In this document: piece after piece, positions 33,309-42,343 of the stretch | Position numbering within the stretch: the stretch's first letter is position 1 | How the letters are laid out: every line of letters begins with the position of its first letter | Assembly: GCF_046736045.1 (NCBI RefSeq) | Contig: NZ_CP177134.1 | Location: forward strand, 496,001-560,000 | DNA: 64,000 nucleotides | Source: Leptospira_A sp046736045 | GTDB taxonomy: Bacteria > Spirochaetota > Leptospiria > Leptospirales > Leptospiraceae | Direction: 5' to 3' | Notes under the pieces: model-generated | Database searches by the model: none | What the model was told of the DNA's origin: nothing | Seen by the model: only the letters and a program-made list of their open reading frames with translations | Position numbers and translations under genes: made by a program

Positions 33309-34445
33309 ATGGAACCTATCAAATCAATTATCATAGCGGGGGGAGGATACGCCGGAATCATCGCAGCAAACCGGTTGGCGAGAAAAAAACTTCCGATCAA
33401 AATCACTCTCATCAGTGCAGAAGAAGAATTTCACGAAAGAATTCGCAACCACCAGGTCATCTGCGGCACGTTGGCAAAAACATATTCCATCAAATCGCTT
33501 TTGCATAAAAACGTAGAATTCAAAACCGCAAAGATTACAAAAATCGAATCACAAACAAAAGAAGTTTTTTTAAGCGATAATAAAAGCATACATTACGACT
33601 ATCTGATTTATGCGTTAGGTGTTCAAAGGAAAACGGACAAGGCTTTGCCGAACACATATATTTCCATCGTGGAAAAATCGGACTGTGTCCGTCTTGCAAA
33701 TGTTTTAAAAACAATGATCCAACCGAAGATCACAATCTTGGGAGCGGGACTCAGTGGAATCGAAACAGTCGCCGAACTTGCCGAAACATTTCCATTCGCA
33801 AATTTATCGTTAGTTGATGCAGGTAAATTAGGTGCAGGATTCTCGGAATCCGCAGGCAATTGGATGAAAGGTTACATCGCAGAACATAAAATCAATTTGG
33901 TCGAAGATTCTTATATCCAATCCTTTGAAAAAGATTCACTCATTACCAAATCAGGTAAAAAAATAGAACACGATGTGTGCATTCTTTCCAATGGTTTGGT
34001 TGCATCTCCCGTAGGAATGACATCAGGACTGCCTACCAACGAAATCGGACAACTGCTCGTGAATGAATTTTTGGAATTGAAACACAATCCGTATGTTTTG
34101 GTTGCAGGAGACGCGGCCAAAGTGATTTCCCCGGACCATACTCATTTGCGGATGGCATGTGCAACCGCACTTCCCATGGGAATCTACGCTGCTGAAAGAC
34201 TATCTCATATCTTGGGATTAAAATCAAAGTTAGGTGTTAAACCTTTTTCTCTTTCCTATATGGGACGGAATGTAAGTTTGGGGAGAAAGGACGGGGTAAT
34301 TCAATCTTCCCTTGCAGATGATACACCTCATGGAAAAGTATGGAAATCCAGGATGGCAGCGTGGATCAAAGAAATCATTTGCAAACTCACCATCCAATCA
34401 TTTAAATTGGAAAAATACATGGACATTTATGTATGGAAAGGTTAG
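33309..34445 (+). CDS. NDH-2-like NAD(P)/FAD-dependent oxidoreductase, partner of ECF41
   Basis: The ATG at 33309 has an AGGAG ribosome binding site; an upstream TTG would remove the spacing. The 378-residue flavoprotein has an N-terminal FAD-binding 'IIIAGGGYAGIIAA', a second nucleotide-binding 'ITILGAGLSGIETVAELAE' and the C-terminal FAD motif 'YVLVAGDAAK'. This is the pattern of type II NADH dehydrogenases and AIF-like oxidoreductases. Such oxidoreductases are typical genomic partners of ECF41 sigma factors. The end overlaps the sigma gene by 13 nt, and the predicted ECF41 promoter lies directly upstream. Confidence 0.88.
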   Translation: MEPIKSIIIAGGGYAGIIAANRLARKKLPIKITLISAEEEFHERIRNHQVICGTLAKTYSIKSLLHKNVEFKTAKITKIESQTKEVFLSDNKSIHYDYLIYALGVQRKTDKALPNTYISIVEKSDCVRLANVLKTMIQPKITILGAGLSGIETVAELAETFPFANLSLVDAGKLGAGFSESAGNWMKGYIAEHKINLVEDSYIQSFEKDSLITKSGKKIEHDVCILSNGLVASPVGMTSGLPTNEIGQLLVNEFLELKHNPYVLVAGDAAKVISPDHTHLRMACATALPMGIYAAERLSHILGLKSKLGVKPFSLSYMGRNVSLGRKDGVIQSSLADDTPHGKVWKSRMAAWIKEIICKLTIQSFKLEKYMDIYVWKG

Positions 34446-35419
34446 ACCAATTTTTAGAACATAAAGGTTTGGTATTCGGGATCGCCTATCGCATGACAGG
34501 TTCTTTTACCGATGCGGAAGATATCGTTCAGGAAACTTATCTGAAGTGGTCCAGAACAAAGGAACAATTGATTCGTTCCCCCAAAGCGTTTCTTTCCACC
34601 ATTGCCACAAGACTTTCATTAGATGCGATCCGAAAGGCGAAAAGAAAAAAGGAAACCTATATCGGTCCTTGGCTTCCCGAACCGATTCCGACCAATCATG
34701 ATGAAGAAATAGATCCGGATACTCTGGATCTAGCGTTTCTCCATCTTTTGGAAAAATTGAATCCGGTAGAGAGAGCCGTGTTCCTGTTGAGGGAATCATT
34801 TAACTTGGATTATGGGATCATTTCCAAATCGGTAAATAAAAAGGAAGATGCTTGCAGACAGATCTTAAAAAGAGCAAAAGAAAATCTCCGCTCTGAAAAA
34901 AAGAAATTCAAACCCGACCCGGAACTGAAAAAAGTTCTGATTCATAAGTTTTTACTCGCATCTTCGCAAGGAGACCCGGAACTGCTTTTACCTTTGTTAA
35001 GAGACGATATCATCGTATGGACTGACGGAGGAGGAAAGATCCACGCCGCAAGAATCCCGATTACGGGAAAACCAAGAGTCGCTGCATTCCTAATCAGAAC
35101 AAGAAAACACAAACATTACAAAAACGTGGAATACTTTTTAATAAAATGCAATGGAACCGATTGTATCATTGCTTATCAAAAGGACAAACCGATCACGTTA
35201 CGTTCTTTTGAAATAGGGGAAAATGAAATTTCAAAAATTCATACGGTCATGAATCCGGAAAAACTGGGAGCATTTACCGACAAACAAAAGTTAATTGAAA
35301 ATGGAAAATTGGTTCCCTTAGGTTTGTTTCTTTTGTTTCCCAAAAAAGATTTTTTCGGAAAACAAATCCCTCTCTGGACAAAACCTTTAGTCAATGTAAT
35401 CAAGTGGATGTTTACCTGA
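34433..35419 (+). CDS. ECF41 family RNA polymerase sigma factor with SnoaL-like C-terminal domain
   Basis: The 328-residue protein has sigma region 2 (about 7-72, 'AYRMTGSFTDAEDIVQETYLKW'), sigma region 4 (about 100-155, 'LEKLNPVERAVFLLRESFNLDY') and a C-terminal NTF2/SnoaL-like domain. Three ECF41 signatures are present: WLPEP at 80-84 between the sigma regions, DGGGK at 198-202 and NPEKL at 274-278. In ECF41 the C-terminal extension acts as a built-in regulator, so no anti-sigma factor is needed, and none is encoded nearby. It is co-transcribed with the oxidoreductase. Confidence 0.92.
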   Translation: MERLDQFLEHKGLVFGIAYRMTGSFTDAEDIVQETYLKWSRTKEQLIRSPKAFLSTIATRLSLDAIRKAKRKKETYIGPWLPEPIPTNHDEEIDPDTLDLAFLHLLEKLNPVERAVFLLRESFNLDYGIISKSVNKKEDACRQILKRAKENLRSEKKKFKPDPELKKVLIHKFLLASSQGDPELLLPLLRDDIIVWTDGGGKIHAARIPITGKPRVAAFLIRTRKHKHYKNVEYFLIKCNGTDCIIAYQKDKPITLRSFEIGENEISKIHTVMNPEKLGAFTDKQKLIENGKLVPLGLFLLFPKKDFFGKQIPLWTKPLVNVIKWMFT

Positions 35420-35422
35420 TCG

Positions 35423-36643
35423 TTACTTTCTACCCGCTTCGAAATAAAGGGTTTTGCGAAGCCCCCCATCCACTTTAACTTCCACTTGCCATTTCCCTTC
35501 GAAATTGGGCGAGTTTTGAAGCGGGAAATAGGAACCCTCAAAAACGTTGGTTAGCTGGGACTGCCATTCGATAATAGGAGTTTTTACCTTACCGTCCAGC
35601 TTGGTAACCGTTACCTCTATCTTATGATCACCCGGTTGAATGAAATCCAAAGAGACGACAATGGTCTCACCTAACCGGAAATAATCCGAACCGCAAGCCT
35701 GTCTCTCGGTTTTAGAACTCAGCTTGCAAAGTGAGATGTCTTCATCCAAGAGAAAATCGGTCGGTTTCGATTCATTCGGTCTGGGTCTCCAATATACAAA
35801 ATATCCGAGCAAGGTATCTCTTTCCGAATTTTGAGTTTTGAAAACGGTAGGAATTGTCGTAACTTCGAATTTTTTGTTAGGTTTATGTACCTCAAAATGA
35901 AGATGGGGGCCTTGCGTATAACCAGTATTACCCGAGTATCCGATCAATTGGCCACGGGAGATTTTATCGCCGGTGCGAACCGCAACTCCCCCTCTGTTCA
36001 AATGAGCATAACTGGCGACGGTTCCATCTTCATGTTGCAGGATGATGAAATTTGCTTTCGACCAAAGATCTTCGCGCAAGCCGCCCTCGGTATATTTATT
36101 TTCAGAAGTCACCACATAACCTTCTCTAGCTGCAAGAACGGGAGTTCCGATAGGCATGGTGAAATCGACAGCGTATGCAAACTGACCTTTATGCGTTGCT
36201 TTGCCGTTATAACCCTGTCCGATTTTGATCCTTTTGTTTTCTTCAAAAGGAAGTTCGTAAACAACCGAATCGTCATGAATCGCGTCCCAGTCTCCCGGAC
36301 GCACTCTGTATGCAAAGGAACGGTATTGGTATTTTCCTTTTTCTTTGGCAGTGAACTTGGCAATCAAAGCCTCATCCGTTCCCTTGATCACAGTGAAAAG
36401 AGGAAACTCGATCGGAGATTCCAAGTTGGTAACATTGGCTTCGATCTTAAGAGAATTTCTTGTCCAGGGATTTGCGTTTTTATTTTTAACTCTGAGTTCG
36501 ACACCGTCTTCGGTTTCAATCTCGATGATACAAACAAATTCACCGGCACAACTTTCACTTCGGTTGCTTTGGGAAAAAAGTCCGGTAAGTGAAAACAAAT
36601 AGATTAATAAAAGGAATGAGTTGGAATATATAAATTTTTTCAT
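35423..36643 (-). CDS. exported M23 family metallopeptidase-like protein
   Basis: The 406-residue protein has a signal peptide (residues 1-25). An N-terminal beta-rich region is followed by a LytM/M23 core at about 150-255 ('YAVDFTMPIGTPVLAAREG', 'SYAHLNRGG', 'GQLIGYSGNTGYTQGPHLHFEVH'). The Asp, the His of SYAH and the HLH are present. The first His is not at the usual HxxxD distance but may be that of 'THKGQFAYAVD', as in a known sub-branch. A C-terminal beta domain follows. It likely cleaves peptidoglycan peptides or acts as an amidase activator. Confidence 0.83.
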   Translation of the reverse strand: MKKFIYSNSFLLLIYLFSLTGLFSQSNRSESCAGEFVCIIEIETEDGVELRVKNKNANPWTRNSLKIEANVTNLESPIEFPLFTVIKGTDEALIAKFTAKEKGKYQYRSFAYRVRPGDWDAIHDDSVVYELPFEENKRIKIGQGYNGKATHKGQFAYAVDFTMPIGTPVLAAREGYVVTSENKYTEGGLREDLWSKANFIILQHEDGTVASYAHLNRGGVAVRTGDKISRGQLIGYSGNTGYTQGPHLHFEVHKPNKKFEVTTIPTVFKTQNSERDTLLGYFVYWRPRPNESKPTDFLLDEDISLCKLSSKTERQACGSDYFRLGETIVVSLDFIQPGDHKIEVTVTKLDGKVKTPIIEWQSQLTNVFEGSYFPLQNSPNFEGKWQVEVKVDGGLRKTLYFEAGRK

Positions 36644-36774
36644 TTTATTTGAAGCAAATCAGCAATAAAAGCCAATAGTAACCATCTTAATCAACATTTC
36701 AAATGACAATACATTTTCTTCCGATTTTAAAATCTTGGCTGACATAAATTTGGAATTAAACATTTTATAAATTT

Positions 36775-37512
36775 ATGAAGCCTGTATTGTATACATTTCC
36801 TATTTCTCATTTTTCAGAAAAAGCTCGCTGGGGGTTGGACATTGCTACTTACGATTATGAGCTACATCCTCTTGTGCCGGGACAACATGTTACGTTTTTA
36901 AAGCAAATCGTCCCTGATACATACGTCCCTATTTTAAAAGACGGAGATACCATCATACAAGGATCTGGTGTCATTCTGGATCTGGTGGATTCGAAAGCTT
37001 TCGCATCTCCTTCCACTACGGAAGAAAAAGAATGGGAATCAAGAATCGATCATGAAATAGGTAAAAATTTACAAACTATTTTATACAGCTTTATATTGGA
37101 TTATCCTACTATTGTTGGAAAACTATTCCAAGCCGATCCGCCTAAAAAAGAAGAACAAACAATCATTCCGGAACATTATGATCTGATCGCAATGGTATCG
37201 CGCAGAAGATATAAAATCACTCCCAAAAATGTGGAAGCAGCCAAAGAAAGTTTTGCTGGGCTCGCGAAAGAGATGCAGTCGAGATACGCGAAGTCCAAAT
37301 TTTTTAACGGAACTTCCTTCGGAAGAGTAGATTTAACAATTGCTAGCTTGACATCCGCATTCGCACTCGCGGAAGAATATCCCGGTACTCCCTGGTTTCG
37401 CGCGGTGGAAATGCCTGAGAGTTTTCACGCTTGGCAGGATTCCGTAGGAATGAAACCATTACTCGATCGGGTTCGGGAATTTTATAAAGAATTTCGCAAC
37501 CATTCCAAATAA
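36775..37512 (+). CDS. glutathione S-transferase-like protein
   Basis: The 245-residue protein begins with a thioredoxin-like domain ('PVLYTFPISHFSEKARWGLD'; 'VPDTYVPILKDGDTIIQGSG', with the cis-Pro region and a Ser after it). An all-helical C-terminal domain ends 'FHAWQDSVGMKPLLDRVREF'. This is the general GST layout. The substrate and whether it uses glutathione are unknown. It is convergent with cutA, with a 31-bp overlap of the coding ends. Confidence 0.82.
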   Translation: MKPVLYTFPISHFSEKARWGLDIATYDYELHPLVPGQHVTFLKQIVPDTYVPILKDGDTIIQGSGVILDLVDSKAFASPSTTEEKEWESRIDHEIGKNLQTILYSFILDYPTIVGKLFQADPPKKEEQTIIPEHYDLIAMVSRRRYKITPKNVEAAKESFAGLAKEMQSRYAKSKFFNGTSFGRVDLTIASLTSAFALAEEYPGTPWFRAVEMPESFHAWQDSVGMKPLLDRVREFYKEFRNHSK

Positions 37513-37796
37513 TCAGGATTGCCCGAATCAATCGGCAAAGAAACAATACAAGGAACTTCATACGAATGCAGTTCCTTGATTTTTTGAATCAAAGGCTCCA
37601 GTTTGGATTCGTTTGTTTTGAAAATCAAAACCACTTCTTTGTCTTCCTGAAGTTCTCCTTTCCAAAAATAAAAAGAACTCATGTTGGATAACAGATTCGC
37701 ACAAGCTGCAAGTTTTGTTTTCACGACTTCCTTCGCAATCAAACTTGCTTCTTCCCCGTTTCCCACAGTAACATAAACAAATCTTAAATCTTTCAT
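37482..37796 (-). CDS. cutA: CutA family divalent-cation tolerance protein
   Basis: The 104-residue protein matches CutA throughout: 'VYVTVGNGEEASLIAKEVVKTKLAACANLL', 'SFYFWKGELQEDKEVVLIFKT' and 'LHSYEVPCIVSLPIDSGNPDYLEWL'. CutA is a trimeric PII-like protein linked to copper tolerance, with an unclear mechanism. Its 3' end overlaps the GST-like gene by 31 bp on the opposite strand. Confidence 0.94.
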   Translation of the reverse strand: MKDLRFVYVTVGNGEEASLIAKEVVKTKLAACANLLSNMSSFYFWKGELQEDKEVVLIFKTNESKLEPLIQKIKELHSYEVPCIVSLPIDSGNPDYLEWLRNSL

Positions 37797-37859
37797 TTGG
37801 ATATTTTCACCCGTTTCGCGCTTGCTCTTTCCCTTACAAAAAATATCTTTTGCGTCATT

Positions 37860-38645
37860 ATGATTCGATCTTTTTTTATCATTTACTTAATCGTTTTACT
37901 GCAAATCACTCTCTTCTCCGAAGGGCTCAATCCTCCTTTTTTAAGTTCATCCAGTATTCTGGAACCGAACAAAAAGAAATACCTTCCCGGTTTTGCCATG
38001 GACGGAAAACTGGAGACCAGTTGGGTGGAAGGAGCAAAAGGTGATGGAATCGGAGAAACTCTCACCATCAGTTATAAATCACCCGTTTTGTTTCAAACTC
38101 TCGCCATCTACAATGGGTTTGGTGATCCAAGATTTTGGAATTCAAGCAATCGGGTTAAAAAGATTAAAATTTCAACAGAGAACAATTATGAAGAATCCTT
38201 CCATCTAAAAGATTCGCTCTCTTTGCAAAAGCTCGAATTGAAAAAAGAAATTTCCGCAAAAGAAATCAAGCTGACTATCCTTGAAATATACAAAGGTACC
38301 AAACAGGAAGATACCGCCATTGCGGAAGTAAATCTTCTTTCCGACAACGCCCGCTCCATTTTAATCCCTGCCAAAAATACATGGGCAATCGGGAAATGGA
38401 AAACAGAGTCCAACGTGGCACGCATCACAGTTCATTCGGACGGAACTTGTGAGATGGGTTATGAAACGGCGAAGATGTTATGCACCTGGATAGACAAAGG
38501 AGCTTATGTGCAAGTAAGTCTGGAAGCGGAACTTCCCATCACAAAAACCGACAAACTACAGTTAAAGCTAAAACAAGGCGGATCAAATCCTGTTGTAGAA
38601 GTGAATGGAAAGTATCTATTCATCGCCAACAAAGACGAAGTTTAA
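37860..38645 (+). CDS. exported discoidin/NADase-type glycan-binding domain protein
   Basis: The ATG at 37860 gives a signal peptide (MIRSFFIIYLIVLLQITLFSEG) and 261 residues; a longer frame from 37797 is less likely. The N-terminal 130 residues have a discoidin-like pattern ('AMDGKLETSWVEGAKGDGIGETLTI', 'LAIYNGFGDPRFWNSSNRVKKIKI') known as the NADase-type glycan-binding module in Leptospira and other bacteria. The C-terminal part is a small beta-rich domain. It probably binds a ligand at the cell surface or in the periplasm. Confidence 0.72.
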   Translation: MIRSFFIIYLIVLLQITLFSEGLNPPFLSSSSILEPNKKKYLPGFAMDGKLETSWVEGAKGDGIGETLTISYKSPVLFQTLAIYNGFGDPRFWNSSNRVKKIKISTENNYEESFHLKDSLSLQKLELKKEISAKEIKLTILEIYKGTKQEDTAIAEVNLLSDNARSILIPAKNTWAIGKWKTESNVARITVHSDGTCEMGYETAKMLCTWIDKGAYVQVSLEAELPITKTDKLQLKLKQGGSNPVVEVNGKYLFIANKDEV

Positions 38646-39820
38646 GTTTCAAAAAGATTCTGCCATTCTTCCATAATTTTCAGGAAAATGGCAGATGCAT
38701 CATGATCCGATTGTTTTTTGGATTCGAAATAAAGCCCGACAGTCTGAAACAACTTCCCTTTGTTATCTCTCGGAGGAGTCGTAAAAAAAATTTCCCGCCC
38801 GGTATCTTTTCTAAGCTTGGAAAGCCATTCCCATTCGGACCATTTTTTCAAATTTGCCAAAGGCAAAAAAACCAAAACGGATTCTTCCTCTTTCAGATTT
38901 CTTCTTTTGCGGATTTCATATAAAATCCTTCCCATCGAATAACGAAAGTTAATCTCGGAAAAAGGCTGGCAATTCACAAGCCCTCCTCCCGTCTTATATA
39001 AAAATCCGTCCATAGCCGCGGGCCCCGTCGGCTTCACTTCCAAAAGCCCGAATACTGTTTTGATCGTGTGCAGACTCGGTTCCAAAAAGGGCAGTAGACT
39101 TTCCTCTACACCTTTTCCCATCCGTATCCCTCGAAAGGTTCCGTCCTTTTCCACCATCATCTCCGTACATCCCAAATAAACCGGCCCGTCTTTTGAAAAG
39201 TCCCAAAGAGTTGAAAAATCATAAAACCTTTCTGCACCAACCCATTGTTCTGCGATGATAGGATAAGAAAAAAGTTTTTTTGAAATCTGTTGGAGTTTCC
39301 AACCTTGGGATTGTTTTTCGATTATGATTTGATTTCTGCCTGCAAGACCGAATGCCGCTTTCAAAACAACCGGAGAATCCAATTCATTTAAAAAATCAAT
39401 GAGTGACTCTTCGGAATGAATGATCTTGAACCAAAGATTAGAAAGGTCTGCGTCTTCTTTCCATTGGATTTGATTGAGCTTGGAGTTAAGATAGCGGGAG
39501 TCCTCATACAAATCCGAATCGAAAACCAAACCATCTTCGGAAAGACGATGCATCTTCCCCCATTCCACAAGGTTCAGGTCACCTGGTAACAAATCACCTG
39601 TTAGAACCTGGTTTCCCATTTCCCAACCGATATCTTTCCAATCCGCTTCCAAACTATGGGACAATGCGGATTCAATCAAAACAGAATCTTCTTTTTTAGA
39701 TAGAAAAAAGAAAAGATTCTCAAGTGAGAATCTTCTTTTTAAAACTGACGGATCGAATCGGAAATTTTTATCTGCTAGTCGGTATTCGAATAGAGGATCA
39801 AGTGAAAATAACCGGGACAA
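38642..39820 (-). CDS. ATP-grasp-like protein of unknown substrate
   Basis: The 392-residue protein starts at a TTG at 39820, with a weak GGTGA site. Features of an ATP-grasp fold are visible: 'PVVLKAAFGLAGRNQIIIEK' (nucleotide-binding Lys and Gly-rich loop), 'PIIAEQWVGAERFYDF' and the terminal 'INFRYSMGRILYEIRKR' with acidic residues before it ('FSEIN'). ATP-grasp enzymes ligate carboxylates to amines or thiols. It is 10 nt downstream of a DegT-fold gene whose lysine is missing, so the pair may be one unusual biosynthetic or regulatory unit. Confidence 0.55.
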   Translation of the reverse strand: MSRLFSLDPLFEYRLADKNFRFDPSVLKRRFSLENLFFFLSKKEDSVLIESALSHSLEADWKDIGWEMGNQVLTGDLLPGDLNLVEWGKMHRLSEDGLVFDSDLYEDSRYLNSKLNQIQWKEDADLSNLWFKIIHSEESLIDFLNELDSPVVLKAAFGLAGRNQIIIEKQSQGWKLQQISKKLFSYPIIAEQWVGAERFYDFSTLWDFSKDGPVYLGCTEMMVEKDGTFRGIRMGKGVEESLLPFLEPSLHTIKTVFGLLEVKPTGPAAMDGFLYKTGGGLVNCQPFSEINFRYSMGRILYEIRKRRNLKEEESVLVFLPLANLKKWSEWEWLSKLRKDTGREIFFTTPPRDNKGKLFQTVGLYFESKKQSDHDASAIFLKIMEEWQNLFET

Positions 39821-39830
39821 AAATCACCAA

Positions 39831-40925
39831 CTAATAAATCCTTCTGATCGCAGTTGCAATTCTTTGTACATTATCCTTTGTTAGGTTAGGATAAACAGGA
39901 ATGCAATGACCTCTTTGAAAAAGTCTTTCCGCGTTTGGAAAGTCGGACTTGTTTTCTTCCAGAATTTGATGGAGAGGTTCTTCGATCGTTCTTTGTGTTC
40001 CGATGTGAATGGATTTGAAATAACGTTCCACTTCTTCATAACCTTGGTTGGAAACGATAATAGGAAATCTGTGAAAACTATCTTCATTAGGAGAAGCGAA
40101 ATAAGTTTCCAATCTTGAATTTTGAACTGCTTGCAAGTAAGCTTGTGCGATCTTTTTTTTGCGCTCTACGATCACACCCAATTTGGAAAGTTGCTCGATT
40201 CCCAATGCAGCTTGATAGTCGATCAGGCTGTATTCGAATTTAGGTTCTCCCAAAATTCTTTTGGAAGAATTTCCCGTTTTTAAGGAACGAATATTGCCCG
40301 CGAGTACGGTATCGTTTGTGGAAATCATCGCTCCGTTTCCGGTAGTGATCATATTTTCCGCAGAAAGTCCGCATAAAGAAGCTTTACCTTGTTTGCCGAT
40401 TGCTATGGTTTCCGAAGTGGCTCCGATGACTTCACTATAGTCTTCCAGAACCATAGTTTCGCCTAGCGTATATTTGCTGATATTGATAATGGAACCGAAA
40501 CTATGATCGAAGATGGCAACTTTTGCACCGGACTCTTCTCTTTTTTTACCGAACTGTTCCACATCCGGATGAAAGGAATTTTTACCCAAATCCACTAAAA
40601 CCGGTTTTGCTTTGATTAAAAAAATTGCGTCGAGTGCTGCAACCGGAGAAAAACTGGAAAGAATCACCGAGTCCCCTGCTTCAACACCCAATGCTAATAA
40701 AGATAAATGATATGCCGATGTAAGAGAATTTGTAGAAACGGAAGATTTGAATTTGAATGTATGGGAAAATGATTTCTCAAATCGATCTACGATTTCACCA
40801 GATGACAGGTGTTCATCGACGAGACACTCCAATACACCCTTTAAATCCTCTCGGGAAAGGGTAGGTTTGTGAAACTCGATTTCTTTTTGCTTTTTTAACG
40901 GCCTTTGTAATGTTTCCGTGCTCAT
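39831..40925 (-). CDS. DegT/DnrJ/EryC1/StrS family protein without the PLP lysine
   Basis: The ATG at 40925 gives 364 residues. The fold-type I PLP enzyme pattern of sugar aminotransferases is clear: 'ALGVEAGDSVILSSFSPVAALDAI', the pyridine-binding Asp162 in 'VLEDYSEVIGATS', and the Lys loop 'LCGLSAENMITTGNGAM'. In the last, where the family has a Lys in K-N-x-T-T-G-E-G-G, this protein has Asn191 and N-G-A. It may therefore lack aminotransferase activity. Family variants without the lysine include dehydratases such as ColD, where the lysine is His. It is in an operon with the ATP-grasp-like gene. Confidence 0.82.
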   Translation of the reverse strand: MSTETLQRPLKKQKEIEFHKPTLSREDLKGVLECLVDEHLSSGEIVDRFEKSFSHTFKFKSSVSTNSLTSAYHLSLLALGVEAGDSVILSSFSPVAALDAIFLIKAKPVLVDLGKNSFHPDVEQFGKKREESGAKVAIFDHSFGSIINISKYTLGETMVLEDYSEVIGATSETIAIGKQGKASLCGLSAENMITTGNGAMISTNDTVLAGNIRSLKTGNSSKRILGEPKFEYSLIDYQAALGIEQLSKLGVIVERKKKIAQAYLQAVQNSRLETYFASPNEDSFHRFPIIVSNQGYEEVERYFKSIHIGTQRTIEEPLHQILEENKSDFPNAERLFQRGHCIPVYPNLTKDNVQRIATAIRRIY

Positions 40926-41085
40926 CCAACTATCCAACTTTTTATTTATTATGTCTCTTTACACCCCCTCTACCGAATTATGTCACTTCCTTTTTAATAA
41001 TGAGAACATAATTTTTTTAAGTACCGGGCAAAATCCTAAAAAATGGGTGGGGCGGGCGAAAATCTCCATAAAACTGGGCAATATC

Positions 41086-42342
41086 ATGATTCTTTCCCGG
41101 ATCGCAAAAAAACTCACACGCTCCAACGGAATCCAAAGCCTGATGGAAGATTTAGGCTCTGCCTGGTCCGGAAGTACGGAAAATATAGCATTCCTTGGTG
41201 GCGGAAATCCGGCAAAAATCCCGGAAGCGGAAAAAATCTACCGGTCGGCAGTAGAGTCCATCATTACTTCGGGTGGGACACTTGAATCATTGTTAGGTGA
41301 CTATACCTCTCCGATCGGATCGGACGAAACAAGAGAACTCACAGCTGCCTATTTGGGAAAATTTTTCGGAACTACGTTACAAGGGAATCAAATCGCATTT
41401 TTTAACGGCAGTCAAAACGCCTATTCCTTTCTCTTGAACTCATTTTCAGGAACAATGGAAGATGGTAGTTTCAAAAAAATCCTACTTCCCGTTGTTCCGG
41501 AATACATTGGTTATGCGGACCAGACTTGGGAGGAAAATGTATTTTATGCAAACCTGCCAATCGTTGAAAAAACAACTCCTCATCGTTTTCGATATAAACT
41601 GGATAAAACAAATATTCCTTGGGAAACGATCGGTTGTGTCGCACTCTCCCGCCCCACCAATCCCACAGGGAATGTAATGGAGAATGAAGATGTGGATTGG
41701 TTGTATACGGAATCCAGAAAAAACAACATTCCCTTACTTATCGATCTGGCTTACGGAAACCCATTTCCCAATTTAATCGGAGAGAAAGAACCGACCCGAT
41801 GGAAACCCGGGATGATTCTTTCCTTGAGTTTTTCCAAAGTAGGTCTTCCAGGTGTTAGGTTAGGAATCATTATCGCCGATCCCGAAATCATTTCGGTACT
41901 TTCTTCCTTTGCCGCAGTGGGGAATCTGGCGGTGGGAAACTGGGGACAGGCATTGGCGAAAGTATTTTGGAAAGAAGACAGTTTACCACAAATTTCCAAA
42001 AACATCTTACGTCCGTACTACGCAAATAAGCTACAAACCGCTTTGGAAATCATTGAGGAAATTTTTGCAAAAAACAAAGTCCAGTATTCGATCCACGAAC
42101 CGGAAGGCGGATTTTTTCTATGGATTCATTTTCCAAATCTGCCGATCAGCAATAAAGAACTCTATCAAATCTGTAAGAAGGAAAATGTTTACATAGTTTC
42201 GGGACATTATTTCTTTCCCGGCTTAACCGCCCAATTTTCACATACACAGGAATGCATACGTTTGACATATTGCAGAGATAGAAAAGAAATAGTTCGTGGG
42301 GCAGAAATCATTGCCCGGATTGTCTCCAGGACAGCAAATTAA
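41086..42342 (+). CDS. avtA: valine--pyruvate aminotransferase-like protein
   Basis: The ATG at 41086 gives 418 residues that match E. coli AvtA along the length: 'TRSNGIQSLMEDLGSAW', 'AFLGGGNPAKIPE', 'NGSQNAYSFLLN', 'PEYIGYADQTWEE', 'CVALSRPTNPTGNV' and the PLP-Lys motif 'LSFSKVGLPGVRLG'. An open frame continues upstream to 40918 but lacks similarity. AvtA makes valine from 2-oxoisovalerate with alanine or 2-aminobutyrate as donors. The gene is divergent from the DegT-like gene and ends 1 nt before the start of the next gene. Confidence 0.88.
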   Translation: MILSRIAKKLTRSNGIQSLMEDLGSAWSGSTENIAFLGGGNPAKIPEAEKIYRSAVESIITSGGTLESLLGDYTSPIGSDETRELTAAYLGKFFGTTLQGNQIAFFNGSQNAYSFLLNSFSGTMEDGSFKKILLPVVPEYIGYADQTWEENVFYANLPIVEKTTPHRFRYKLDKTNIPWETIGCVALSRPTNPTGNVMENEDVDWLYTESRKNNIPLLIDLAYGNPFPNLIGEKEPTRWKPGMILSLSFSKVGLPGVRLGIIIADPEIISVLSSFAAVGNLAVGNWGQALAKVFWKEDSLPQISKNILRPYYANKLQTALEIIEEIFAKNKVQYSIHEPEGGFFLWIHFPNLPISNKELYQICKKENVYIVSGHYFFPGLTAQFSHTQECIRLTYCRDRKEIVRGAEIIARIVSRTAN

Positions 42343-42343
42343 A

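Noticed and set aside
40918..41085. Long N-terminal extension of avtA
   Set aside because: The extension covers the intergenic promoter region, overlaps the divergent gene start and lacks AvtA similarity; the ATG at 41086 fits the family start.
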